A DNA stretch of 64,000 nucleotides from Acidimicrobiia bacterium. Lineage in GTDB: Bacteria > Actinomycetota > Acidimicrobiia > Acidimicrobiales > Bin134. Numbering within the stretch: position 1 is the stretch's first letter; the number at the start of each line of letters is the position of its first letter. Positions 53,267 to 61,432 of the stretch are shown here, piece after piece. Position numbers and translations under genes: made by a program. A model generated the notes under the pieces. That model ran no database searches. It was not told the origin of the DNA and saw nothing but the letters and a program-made list of their open reading frames with translations. Location of the stretch: positions 62,001-126,000 of the forward strand of contig JAJDYE010000016.1 of NCBI GenBank assembly GCA_022822905.1. Reading direction: 5' to 3'.

Positions 53267-54208
53267 ATGCGAGCAGTTGGAGTCATCGAATACGGCGGGC
53301 CGGAGGCCCTGGAGGTTGTGGAGTTGCCCACGCCCGAGGCCGGTCCTGGCCAGGTGAGGATTCGGGTGCGGGCCACCGCAGTCAGCCCCACCGACACCCA
53401 TGTGAGGGCCGGCACTCGGGCCGAGCAGCAGGCCAAGACCGGGCCGCCGCCTTATGTCCCGGGCATGGACGTGGCCGGGGTGCTGGACCAGATCGGAGAG
53501 GGCGCCCAAACCGACCTACAAGTGGGCGATCATGTGATGGCCATGGTGGTGCCCATGGGATCGCACGGGGCCTACTCCGAATATGTGGTGCTGTCGGCGG
53601 AATCAGTGGCCCGGATGCCGGCAGGCTCATCGTTCGCCGAGGCCAGCACCCTGCCCATGAACGGCCTCACCGCCCGTCTCAGCCTCGACCAGCTCGCCCT
53701 CCAGCCCGGCCAGACCCTGGCGGTGACCGGGGCGGCCGGGTGCTACGGCGGCTACATGGTGGAGTTGGCCAAGGCCGACGGCCTCCGGGTAATCGCCGAT
53801 TCGTCGGAGGCTGACGAAGAGCTGGTGGCCTCATTCGGCGCCGACGTGATTGTGCGCCGGGGCGACGACGTGGCCGACCGCATCCGAGAGCACGCCCCCG
53901 ACGGCGTGGACGGCCTGGCCGACGGATCGGTGCAGATGGAGCCGCTGGTGGCCGCGGTGCGCGACGGCGGAGGCTTCGCCTCGGTGCGGGGGTGGCCGGG
54001 CAACGGCGAGCGAGGCATCCGGTTCCACATCACCTGGGTGTTCGCATACGACAAGGACTACGCCCGCCTCGACCGCCTGCGCCAACAGGCCGAAGACGGC
54101 CAGGTGTCCCTGCGGGTGGCGGGCACGGTTCCTATGGAGAACGCCTCAGAAGCTCACGCCCGCTTGGAAGCCGGCGGCACCCGCGGCCGATGGGTCATCG
54201 AGTTCTGA
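53267..54208 (+). CDS. MDR-family NADPH:quinone/enone oxidoreductase
   Basis: 313 aa from ATG 53267 (GTG 53255 is an alternative). Zinc-free medium-chain reductase: GroES-like N-terminal part to about 120 (PGMDVAGVLDQIGEGA) and a Rossmann part with VTGAAGCYGGYMVELAKADG near 155. The last segment (GGTRGRWVIEF) is the family end. No structural zinc cysteines. Reduces quinones or enones; substrate unknown. Confidence 0.92.
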   Translation: MRAVGVIEYGGPEALEVVELPTPEAGPGQVRIRVRATAVSPTDTHVRAGTRAEQQAKTGPPPYVPGMDVAGVLDQIGEGAQTDLQVGDHVMAMVVPMGSHGAYSEYVVLSAESVARMPAGSSFAEASTLPMNGLTARLSLDQLALQPGQTLAVTGAAGCYGGYMVELAKADGLRVIADSSEADEELVASFGADVIVRRGDDVADRIREHAPDGVDGLADGSVQMEPLVAAVRDGGGFASVRGWPGNGERGIRFHITWVFAYDKDYARLDRLRQQAEDGQVSLRVAGTVPMENASEAHARLEAGGTRGRWVIEF

Positions 54209-54227
54209 GCAGCTCCCAAAGAGCTGC
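54209..54227 (+). terminator. Hairpin between convergent genes
   Basis: Perfect seven-pair stem (54209-54215 with 54221-54227), five-base loop CCAAA, right after the MDR gene stop and before the stop of the selenoprotein peroxiredoxin gene on the other strand. A bidirectional terminator is likely, though there is no real T-run. Confidence 0.5.
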
Positions 54228-54235
54228 CTTAGGGG

Positions 54236-54706
54236 CTAGCTCAGCGCTTTGATGTCGGCGATGATCACGGCGGCGTGCTCAGCCAAGTCCTGACCCTCAA
54301 GGTCATAGGCCTTGGCCACCATGCCATCCGGTGAGATCAGGTAGCTGATCCGCCGGGGCAAGCCGTATTCGAAGTAAGGCTCACCCTCGGCCCGCTCGGC
54401 GTCATAGGCCCGTCCCACAGTCCGGTCGGGGTCGGAGATCAGCGTGAACGGGAAGCTCTCGCCGTCGACGAAGCCCTTCTGGTCCTCCACGGAGTCGAAC
54501 GACGCCCCCACCACTACGGCGTTCAGGGCCTCAAACTCGGAGATTCGATCACGGAATCCCTGTCCCTGAATCGTTCAACCCTTGGTAGAAGCCTTCGGAT
54601 ACCACCAAAACGCCACCCAGTTCCCCCGCAAATCCGCCAGCGACAAATCGTTGCCATCCTGGTCCGGCGCAGTGAACTCCGGCGCCTTCGTTCCTTCACT
54701 CAACAT
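54236..54706 (-). CDS. Selenocysteine peroxiredoxin, BCP/AhpC-TSA type (TGA at 54577-54575 read as Sec44)
   Basis: 156 aa from ATG 54706 when TGA is read as selenocysteine. Before it: MLSEGTKAPEFTAPDQDG, then FWWYPKASTKG; after it TIQGQGFRDRISEFEAL and the rest of a normal thioredoxin-fold peroxiredoxin (SFPFTLISDPD; LISPDGMVAKAYD). The TGA falls exactly on the peroxidatic cysteine of the family motif (usually YPKxxTPGCT). The partner Cys of 2-Cys BCP, five residues on, is absent (Q instead), so it is 1-Cys (1-Sec) type. It reduces hydroperoxides. A simple reading yields only the 92-aa C-terminal piece. Confidence 0.9.
54547..54572 (-). promoter_or_regulatory. Candidate SECIS hairpin of the peroxiredoxin gene
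   Basis: Nucleotides 6-31 after the U of UGA can fold as a stem with one bulge and one G-G mismatch (pairs 6-31, 7-30, 9-29, 10-28, 11-27, 13-25, 14-24, 15-23), closing on loop CAGGGAU with three G. A repeated CAGGGA allows another fold, so the structure is less certain than the UGSC element. Confidence 0.5.
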
Positions 54707-54730
54707 GAGTGGCGACCCTAGTCGCAGTCA

Positions 54731-54832
54731 TCAGCAATAGATGATTTCCTCTTCGAGAATCATGCGCTTGGGATCTGGCCGTCCTGAGCCCCCAATTGTG
54801 CCGTCGGGCAACAAGTACTGGTGAACAAGCAC
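54731..54832 (-). pseudogene. Fragment of a small PDPKR-type conserved protein
   Basis: The minus strand codes, from GTG 54832 to TGA, 33 residues reading HQYLLPDGTIGGSGRPDPKR then MILEEEIIYC. A motif of this shape (LPDGxxxGSGxPDPKR) occurs in a group of small proteins of unknown function that I recall. There is no start farther upstream before a TAG at 54902-54904, so it is either a very short gene or a remnant. It overlaps the start of the plus-strand frame at 54,821. Confidence 0.3.
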
Positions 54833-55114
54833 AAGTTTCTGACCGTCTTGGACGCACGCTCGCGTAGGATTCTTCCCGTGGAAGCAATCGATGCCGAGAG
54901 CCTAGATCAACTCAAACTGCTTGGAAATGGCCGATTGACCGTTTTCGAGTTCGAAGACTGGCATGTGGGCCGTACATGGGGCAGCCACTCCAGGCTGATC
55001 GCCGAAATTGACCACACTCTGGCCGAGAAGTCCCTGCTCACCGAGGAGCAACTCATCAGCCAACTCATCTCCCACGCAAGGGCCGCCGTGCTAAAGCCTG
55101 CCCCGTCCGGATGA
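54821..55114 (+). CDS. Small hypothetical protein
   Basis: 97 aa from GTG, not recognised. Third-position GC is lower than in most genes here. The sequence is polar, with an acidic middle (EAIDAESLDQLKLL) and a Leu-rich helical C-terminus (LTEEQLISQLISHARAAVL). No clear ribosome binding site. It may be real but could be chance; the surrounding stretch 54,707-55,154 otherwise holds only the remnant on the opposite strand. Confidence 0.35.
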   Translation: MNKHKFLTVLDARSRRILPVEAIDAESLDQLKLLGNGRLTVFEFEDWHVGRTWGSHSRLIAEIDHTLAEKSLLTEEQLISQLISHARAAVLKPAPSG

Positions 55115-55154
55115 GACTCAGGTATCGGGGCTTGGCCGCTCTGAGCAGCTCTGA

Positions 55155-55481
55155 CTACTCGTCTGCGGCGTCCGTGCCGAGTTCGATGGAGCGGTCTCCG
55201 ACGCGCACCTCGATGTGGAGGGTTCCTCCGAGGGCTTCGGTGAGCTTGCGCATCGTGGAGAGCTTGGGGTCGGTGGACCGTTCTAGCTTGGAGACGCCAG
55301 CCTGAGATATGCCTAGCCGCTCGGCCAAATCGGTCTGGCTGATCCCCAGACCTTGGCGCAGATCGACCAGCTTGCACGCGAAGAGCTCAGCTTCCATGTC
55401 ACGCTTGTGCCGCTCAATTTGCTCCCGAGACTTGGGATCGGAGTAAAGGGGTGCCGCGAGGTCTTTGAACTTCTTGGCCAT
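55155..55481 (-). CDS. HigA-like XRE-family antitoxin
   Basis: 108 aa with helix-turn-helix at about 45-70 (GISQTDLAERLGISQAGVSKLER). N-terminal helical part (AAPLYSDPKSREQIERHKRDM) is usual for antitoxins paired with Gp49-like toxins. Its ATG shares one base with the toxin's stop (TGATG), the usual toxin-first order of higBA. It should bind the toxin and the operator at 55,851. Confidence 0.92.
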   Translation of the reverse strand: MAKKFKDLAAPLYSDPKSREQIERHKRDMEAELFACKLVDLRQGLGISQTDLAERLGISQAGVSKLERSTDPKLSTMRKLTEALGGTLHIEVRVGDRSIELGTDAADE

Positions 55482-55828
55482 CAGATCAATCCTTCTCCTC
55501 GCAGGGATACCAGGTGCTGGTCGTAGAGGTCATCAGCTCGACGGATAGCCCGTGGGTACCACCGGGTCCATTGTCCGGACTTGTCCCCGCCTAACAGGAG
55601 GATCGCTCTCCGCAACGGGTCGAAGGCGAAGAGAATCCGAAGCGTGCTTACCCGAAGCTCCTTCATATTGGAGTGCCGACTGCGGGCGACGGTGTCCACA
55701 AAGGGACGGCCCAGGCTGGGACCGTCGCGTATGAGCAGATCGACAGCCGCTGAGATCCGGCGCTGTTGGCCTATAGCCAGCTTGCCCCACCAATGCTCGA
55801 ACTGGTCGGTGTACTCGACCTCCCACAT
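55481..55828 (-). CDS. HigB/Gp49-like RelE-superfamily toxin
   Basis: 115 aa. Begins WEVEYTDQFEHWWGKL, followed by LGRPFVDTVARSRHSNMKELR and ILFAFDPLRRAILLLGGDKSGQW, the phage Gp49-like pattern (PF05973 type) of ribosome-dependent mRNA interferases. Precedes its antitoxin with a one-base overlap. Confidence 0.92.
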   Translation of the reverse strand: MWEVEYTDQFEHWWGKLAIGQQRRISAAVDLLIRDGPSLGRPFVDTVARSRHSNMKELRVSTLRILFAFDPLRRAILLLGGDKSGQWTRWYPRAIRRADDLYDQHLVSLRGEGLI

Positions 55829-55850
55829 TTGGACCCTACTTCCAGCTAAT

Positions 55851-55866
55851 ACAACTTACAAGTTGT
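55851..55866. promoter_or_regulatory. Operator-like palindrome of the higBA-type operon
   Basis: Perfect inverted repeat of seven bases each side of AC (ACAACTT and AAGTTGT), 23 bases upstream of the toxin start on the minus strand. Low GC and position fit an autoregulatory operator for the HTH antitoxin; binding is inference. Confidence 0.65.
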
Positions 55867-55946
55867 TATTCGAGGGGCCGGATAGGCCGAAGCACGGGCC
55901 TCACAAGGCCGATATCCCCCAAGTCTACTGGCCGCGGAGTGGATCC

Positions 55947-56735
55947 CTAACGGAGGGCAGTAGCGAAATTGTGGTGGTTGTCGTTCCACCAGCGGCGTCG
56001 GCGGTGGTAGCGCTCGGCGCCGTCGGTCTGGTTCCACATTTCGACGAAGTTGGGGTCACCGGCTTCCAATCTGCGGCGGACGAACTCCTCGCCGCGGGCG
56101 AGGGCGACGTCGATTGCGGTCATCAGTTCCTTGCGGCCGTCTCGGCCTAGACCGTAGGCATCGGCAACCAGCCGCAGCCGCGCCGGCCGATCAGCTGGCT
56201 GCCACCCGAGGCGGGCTTGGTCGAAGTCGTTCTCGATCGGCACGCACAACCGGGCCAGTTGGGCCAAGTCGAATACGGGGCGTCCAGGAGCCGCGAACTC
56301 AAAGTCGAGCAAGGCAATGGCGATGCCATCGCGAAATACAACGTTCTCCGAGCACACGTCGTTGTGGCATACCACCGTCCCGCCCGCCGGGTCCGCCAAG
56401 CTGTCGTTCCAGGTGAAATCCGTAGGGTCGAAGCCCTTGGCGGCGTCGTGGAAGCCGCGCAGCAGCTCGGCCAGGGATGCCAAAGCGTTATCCGACTGGC
56501 TCCACTCCGGAAATGGCGCTATCGGAACCTCGCCTTCGATGAACACGAGCCGCTCGCGGCCATCGTCATCAATGCCGACCAGTTCGGGAACGCCCTCAAA
56601 TCCGGTGCGTCTCACCGCGCGCAGAAGAGCATGAACCGAACCTGAGTGAGGACCCGACGGGCGAAGTACATGCGGGCCGACCCGGACTACCTGCCCAGCG
56701 TTCGCAATCCCCCCGCCAAGGGGCTCCTCAACCAC
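55947..56735 (-). CDS. Aminoglycoside phosphotransferase (APH) family kinase
   Basis: 262 aa, protein-kinase-like fold. Catalytic loop VCHNDVCSENVV (Asp base in HND, Asn four on) near 123 and the metal DFE in LLDFEFAAPGRPVFDLAQL near 141. A nucleotide loop GGGIANAGQVVRV is at the N-terminus. The family includes antibiotic kinases, but most environmental members phosphorylate other small molecules, so resistance should not be assumed. Confidence 0.9.
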   Translation of the reverse strand: MVEEPLGGGIANAGQVVRVGPHVLRPSGPHSGSVHALLRAVRRTGFEGVPELVGIDDDGRERLVFIEGEVPIAPFPEWSQSDNALASLAELLRGFHDAAKGFDPTDFTWNDSLADPAGGTVVCHNDVCSENVVFRDGIAIALLDFEFAAPGRPVFDLAQLARLCVPIENDFDQARLGWQPADRPARLRLVADAYGLGRDGRKELMTAIDVALARGEEFVRRRLEAGDPNFVEMWNQTDGAERYHRRRRWWNDNHHNFATALR

Positions 56736-56762
56736 GCCAATCAGTGTGCCGCCAAAAAGCAG

Positions 56763-58250
56763 CTAGCTAGACACCCAGCTGAGGGCTTGGAGTTCGCTGT
56801 AGGCGTGGAGGCCGAAGACGCCTCGGTCGCGGCCGATGCCGCTCATCTTGAAGCCGCCGAAGGGGGCGTGGACGTGGGGGGCCAGTGAGTTGATGCCGAC
56901 GTTGCCCGATTGGATGCGCTGGCCGATCTCGAAGGCTCGGGCGGGGCTGTCGGCGAACACGTAGCTGAACAAGCCGTAGCGGCTGCTGTTGGCCAACTCC
57001 ACCGCGTGGTCGTCGTCGTCGTGGGCCATTACCGCCACCACCGGCCCGAAGATCTCCTCGGTCACCACCCGCATGTCCGGCTCGCAATCCGCCAGCAGGG
57101 TTGGGGCCACAAAGTAACCGGGCAAGTCAGGGCGCTCCCCGCCGCACAGCATGGTGGCCCCATCGGCCACGCCGCTGGCGATGAAGTGCTCCACCCGGTT
57201 GCGGTGCAGCTCGGTGATGACCGGGCCGACAATCGTCTCTCGGTCGAGCGCGTCGCCCACCTTGAGCATCCCGGCCACCGCGGTCAGCTTGTCCACCAGC
57301 TCGTCGTAGCGGGAGCGGTGGACGATAACCCGGGTGGGCGCAGTGCAGATCTGCCCGCTGTGGAGCCCCCATACCGAGGCGATGGCCCCCACCGCGGCAT
57401 CCACGTTGCAGTCGTCGGTGAGCACGCAAGCCCCCTTGCCGCCCAGCTCCATGAGTAGGCGCTTCATGGTGGCTGCTCCGGCCCTCATGATCTTGACCCC
57501 CACCGCGGACGAACCGGTGAAGCTCACCATGTTCACGTCGGGCGATCCCACGAGTCCGGCCCCCGCTGCCGCCCCCGAACCGGTGATGATGTTGACCACG
57601 CCGGGGGGAAATCCGGCCTCCTCGATGATCTCCACCACCTTGATCATGGCCAGAGGATCCTGAGGCGCTGGCTTGATCACCACGGTGTTGCCCATAGCCA
57701 GCGCAGGGGCGACCTTGCCCGACACGTTGACCAGAGGGAAGTTGTACGAGGTGATGCAGGCCACCACCCCCACCGGCTGGCGGATGACATGGGCACCGGC
57801 CAAGCCGCCCGGCCCCAGCGGGTTGGCCTCCACCGGGTAGGGCGCCATTGACTCGTCCAGGTCCACCGGAATCTCGTACTGGCGGAACCGGTCACCGCAC
57901 GCGGGAAGCTGAACCGCCTCGGTGATGTTGATGGTGGCCCCGGTCTCCCCCTGAAGCAGCCCGGTCAGGCCGCCGATCCGCTCGTCGATCAGGCCAGCAG
58001 CCCGACCCAAGAGGGCACACCGCTCGGCCATCGGCGTGTCCCGCCAGCCCGGCAGAGCCGCCTTGGCCGCGGCGGCAGCGTCGTTCACCTGGGAGACGGA
58101 CGCCTCGGGAGCATGGCCGATCACCTGGGTGGTGTTGGGATCGACGATCTCGTAGGTGCCCGCCTCCGGGGTCACCCAGTCGCCTCCGATTAGCAGGCGA
58201 TACTCCTCGTCGACGTTCAGCGGTTCCATTTCGGCCAGTGCCATGGACAT
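56763..58250 (-). CDS. NAD(P)-dependent aldehyde dehydrogenase
   Basis: 495 aa. Catalytic C302 (SGQICTAPT) and general base E268 (LMELGGKGA) stand at the canonical numbers; N170 in SYNFPL and the NAD segment FTGSSAVG near 245 are present. Closing NVGINSLAPHVHAPFGGFKMSGIGRD is divided over residues 455-480. It oxidises an unknown aldehyde; the next gene upstream (amidohydrolase 58,295) is on the same strand 44 bases away and may share a transcript. Confidence 0.95.
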   Translation of the reverse strand: MSMALAEMEPLNVDEEYRLLIGGDWVTPEAGTYEIVDPNTTQVIGHAPEASVSQVNDAAAAAKAALPGWRDTPMAERCALLGRAAGLIDERIGGLTGLLQGETGATINITEAVQLPACGDRFRQYEIPVDLDESMAPYPVEANPLGPGGLAGAHVIRQPVGVVACITSYNFPLVNVSGKVAPALAMGNTVVIKPAPQDPLAMIKVVEIIEEAGFPPGVVNIITGSGAAAGAGLVGSPDVNMVSFTGSSAVGVKIMRAGAATMKRLLMELGGKGACVLTDDCNVDAAVGAIASVWGLHSGQICTAPTRVIVHRSRYDELVDKLTAVAGMLKVGDALDRETIVGPVITELHRNRVEHFIASGVADGATMLCGGERPDLPGYFVAPTLLADCEPDMRVVTEEIFGPVVAVMAHDDDDHAVELANSSRYGLFSYVFADSPARAFEIGQRIQSGNVGINSLAPHVHAPFGGFKMSGIGRDRGVFGLHAYSELQALSWVSS

Positions 58251-58294
58251 CTCCCCCTTGCCGGAATGCTCGCAACCCCAAACGGTTGGCTTGG

Positions 58295-59515
58295 CTACGC
58301 GGCGATTCCGTACTTCTCCAGGCTGTACAGCTCGATGGCGTTGCCCCGCAGCAGCTTGTAGGCCTCCTCATCATCGAGTCCGGCCTGGGTCACGATCCTG
58401 GTGGCGATTTCCTTGGTGTGAGGGAACGTGGAGTCGGCGTGGGGGTAGTCCACTTCGAAGGTGATCTGGTCTATGCCGATCAGGTCGCGGTTCCGGAGCC
58501 CCACCTCGTCGTCGAACATGCAGCCCCAAACGTGGCCGGCGATGTAAGACGACGGCGGGTTGGGCAGGTTCACCCCGAAATCGCCGTCATCGTCGTTGAT
58601 CCGCTCTTCCCACAGCTTGTCCATGCGCTCGATCACATAGGGCATCCACCCCACCTGGCCCTCGCTGTAGGCCACCCGCAGGCCGGGATACCGCTCGAAC
58701 ACCCCGGAGAGGATGTAGTCGCACATCGAGCCCATGGCGTTGCTGAAGGTGATGGTAGAGCTGACCGCGAACGGCGCGTCGGGCGACGTGGTCGGCATCT
58801 TCGAGGAGGAGCCGATGTGCATGTTCACCACCGTCCCGGTCTCCTCACAGGCGGCGAAGAACGGCTCCCAGAACCCGCTGGGATCGTGGATCGACGGCAG
58901 ACCCAGGTGATAGGGGTTCTCGGAGAAGGCCACCGCGAAGCTGCCCTTGTCGGCGCAACGCTGGATCTCCTCAGCGGCCAGATGGGCGTCCCACAACGGG
59001 ATGATGGTCAGCGGGATCAGCCTCCCCTTGCCGTCCCCGGCACACCACTCGTCGATCATCCAGTCGTTGTAGGCCTTCACGCACAAAAGGGCCAGCTCCT
59101 TGTCCTCCCGCTCGTGGAAGGTCTGGCCGCAGAACCGGGGCAGCACGTTGGGAAAGCAGATCGACGCCTCCACGTGGTTGGCCTCCATGTCCTCGAGGCG
59201 CTCCTTCTGCTTCCAGCACCCCGGCAGGATCTCGTCGAACGTAACCGGGGTATTGGTGAGCGGCTCGAACCCGATGGCCGCCGAGAGCTTGGGGAAGGGG
59301 TAGATCAGATCGTCGTAGAGCCACCAGTCGCCCCATGTGCCGTCGGGCGACCCCTTCTCGTAGCTGAACACCCCGCCCTCGAAGTGGAACGTGGCCTTGT
59401 CGCGCTCAACCCGAGGGCAGCGATCGTGGTACTTGCGGGGAAGCCGCTCGGTCCACAAGTCGGGCGGCTCTACCACGTGGTCGTCCACGGAGATAATGCG
59501 GGGGATCTCAGCCAT
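58295..59515 (-). CDS. Amidohydrolase-family protein (Amidohydro_2)
   Basis: 406 aa from ATG 59515, next to the conserved start RIISVDDHVVEPPDLW; ATG 59551 is possible. VDYPHADSTFPHT near 375 and HIGSSSKMPTTSPDAP near 235 mirror the paralogue at 27,278 (HVGSSGTSPATSPDAP), so these two are closest to each other. The metal site D-x-H is in VDDHV. Probably a ring or amide hydrolase/decarboxylase acting ahead of the aldehyde dehydrogenase. The gap 59,516-59,641 separates it from the divergent deacylase. Confidence 0.9.
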   Translation of the reverse strand: MAEIPRIISVDDHVVEPPDLWTERLPRKYHDRCPRVERDKATFHFEGGVFSYEKGSPDGTWGDWWLYDDLIYPFPKLSAAIGFEPLTNTPVTFDEILPGCWKQKERLEDMEANHVEASICFPNVLPRFCGQTFHEREDKELALLCVKAYNDWMIDEWCAGDGKGRLIPLTIIPLWDAHLAAEEIQRCADKGSFAVAFSENPYHLGLPSIHDPSGFWEPFFAACEETGTVVNMHIGSSSKMPTTSPDAPFAVSSTITFSNAMGSMCDYILSGVFERYPGLRVAYSEGQVGWMPYVIERMDKLWEERINDDDGDFGVNLPNPPSSYIAGHVWGCMFDDEVGLRNRDLIGIDQITFEVDYPHADSTFPHTKEIATRIVTQAGLDDEEAYKLLRGNAIELYSLEKYGIAA

Positions 59516-59641
59516 GGGCAGGAAGCTTACCGATGCTTCAGCCCAAGCCATTCACCCAACGCCCGGTTCTTCGCCAACGAACCCAGGCATCGCCTAGATT
59601 GTTGGCCGAGCGTGCGAACCAGCGCGCACAAGGGGCGAACC

Positions 59642-61360
59642 ATGTTTGACACCATCATCAAGGGCGGAGACATTGTCGACGGCACCGGCAGCCCTCGCTA
59701 TCGGGGCGACCTGGGCCTGCAAGGAGGCCGAATCTCCGCCATCGGCGATCTGAGCGCGGCTGAGGCCGCCAACACGGTGGACGCATCTGGCAAGGCGGTG
59801 TGCCCCGGCTTCATCGACGTGCACACCCACCTCGACGCCCAGGTGTTCTGGGACACCACGCTGAGCCCGTCGCCCCTGCACGGGGTGACCAGCGTGATCG
59901 GGGGCAACTGCGGGTTCACCATCGCCCCGCTCACCGACGATCCCGCCGATGGCGAGTACTTGATGCAGATGCTGGCCCGAGTGGAGGGCATGCCTCTGGA
60001 GTCGCTCCAGGTCGGCGTGCCGTGGAACTGGCGCTCCACCGCCGAATACTTCGACGCCTTCGACGGCACCCTGGCGATCAACACCGCCTTCAAGGTGGGC
60101 CACTCCGCGCTGCGCCGGGTGGTCATGGGGCCGGAATGCGTCAAGCGGGAGGCCACCCCCGAGGAGCTGGCCCAGATGCAGGACCTGCTCCGGGCCGGCT
60201 TGGAGGCCGGTGCGCTGGGGTTCTCCTCCTCCTACGCCCGCACCCACAACGATCCGTTCGGCAACATGGTGCCCAGTCGCTACGCCAGCCGGGAGGAGCT
60301 GGTGGAGCTGGCCCGGGTGTGCTCGGAGTACCCGGGCACCTCCCTAGAGCTGATTCCCTGTGTCGGTCCGTTCGACGATGCCGCCATCAACCTGATGACC
60401 GACATGTCTGTGGCCGCCCAGACCCAGCTCAACTGGAACGTGATGACCGTGGCTGAGGGCAACCTGGACGAGTGCTACGCCAAGCTGGAGGCCAGCGACC
60501 ATGCCAAGGCCAACGGCGGCAAGGTAGTGGCGCTCACCGTGCCGATGGCCTTCTCGGTTCGCCTCAGCATGGCCGGCGGCTTCGTGCTCGATGCCCTGCC
60601 CGACTGGGAGGGCGCCATGCTCGCCCCGCCTGCCGAGAAGTTGGCGCTGCTGGCCGACCAGGCCGAGCGCGATCGCCTCGCCGAGCTGGCCCAGCAGCCC
60701 GGACCCCTCAAGGGCTTGGCCGACTGGTCCACCAAGATCATCTTCGACACGTTCGCCCCCGAGAACGAGCAGTACCGGGGCCGCACCGTGGGACAGATTG
60801 CCGAGGACGAGGGCAAGAAGCCGTTCGACGCCCTGTGCGACATCGTGGTGGCCGACGAGCTGAAGACCTCCTTCGGCACCCCGCCGCCGGTCTCATCCGC
60901 CGACGACTGGAAGGCCCGCATGGAGATCTGGCGGGACGGCCGGGCAGTGATCGGCGCCTCCGACGCCGGGGCCCACCTCGACCTGTTCATGACCGCCAAC
61001 TACGCCACTTCAATGCTGGGCCAGTGCATGCGAGAGCGGGAGCTCATCTCCATGGAAGAGGCCATTCACCTGATGACCGACGTGCAGGCCCAGCTGTACG
61101 GCCTCAAGGAGCGGGGCCAGCTCCAAGAGGGCTGGCACGGCGACGTCGTGGTGATCGACGAGTCCCAAGTGGGGGCCAAGCCCCTCACCGTGGTGGCCGA
61201 CCTGCCCGCCGGCGCTCCCCGCCTGTACGGAGAGGCCGACGGCATCGACCACGTGTTCTGCAACGGCGAGGAGATTGTCCGAGACGGGCAATTCACCGAC
61301 GCCCGACCGGGCAAGCACCTCCGCAGCGGAACAGATACCGAGCGAGTAGACCTCTCCTAA
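59642..61360 (+). CDS. N-acyl-D-amino-acid deacylase family amidohydrolase
   Basis: 572 aa from ATG 59642. N-terminal beta-sandwich start (MFDTIIKGGDIVDGTG), metal motif H61-T-H63 in GFIDVHTHLDAQ, GGNCGFTIAPL near 95 and the closing SDAGAHLD near 441. Members split N-acyl D-amino acids or dihydropyrimidine-like rings. The frame is open 1.4 kb upstream to 58238, but that portion is antisense to two good genes and lacks family character. Followed by a thiolase after 72 bases. Confidence 0.93.
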   Translation: MFDTIIKGGDIVDGTGSPRYRGDLGLQGGRISAIGDLSAAEAANTVDASGKAVCPGFIDVHTHLDAQVFWDTTLSPSPLHGVTSVIGGNCGFTIAPLTDDPADGEYLMQMLARVEGMPLESLQVGVPWNWRSTAEYFDAFDGTLAINTAFKVGHSALRRVVMGPECVKREATPEELAQMQDLLRAGLEAGALGFSSSYARTHNDPFGNMVPSRYASREELVELARVCSEYPGTSLELIPCVGPFDDAAINLMTDMSVAAQTQLNWNVMTVAEGNLDECYAKLEASDHAKANGGKVVALTVPMAFSVRLSMAGGFVLDALPDWEGAMLAPPAEKLALLADQAERDRLAELAQQPGPLKGLADWSTKIIFDTFAPENEQYRGRTVGQIAEDEGKKPFDALCDIVVADELKTSFGTPPPVSSADDWKARMEIWRDGRAVIGASDAGAHLDLFMTANYATSMLGQCMRERELISMEEAIHLMTDVQAQLYGLKERGQLQEGWHGDVVVIDESQVGAKPLTVVADLPAGAPRLYGEADGIDHVFCNGEEIVRDGQFTDARPGKHLRSGTDTERVDLS

Positions 61361-61432
61361 ACTCCGGACTTCCCTTCCAAATCGGCCCCAGGGCCCCAAA
61401 CCCAATTGATCAATAGCTAACCAGGAGCAACC

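Noticed and set aside
54236-54514. A truncated 92-aa peroxiredoxin pseudogene.
   Set aside because: The missing N-terminal part is present upstream in the same frame with only a TGA at the catalytic position, so selenocysteine is the better explanation than decay.
58238-61360. A 1,040-codon open frame on the plus strand.
   Set aside because: Its first 468 codons are antisense to the aldehyde dehydrogenase and amidohydrolase genes and have no family character; the real gene starts at 59642.
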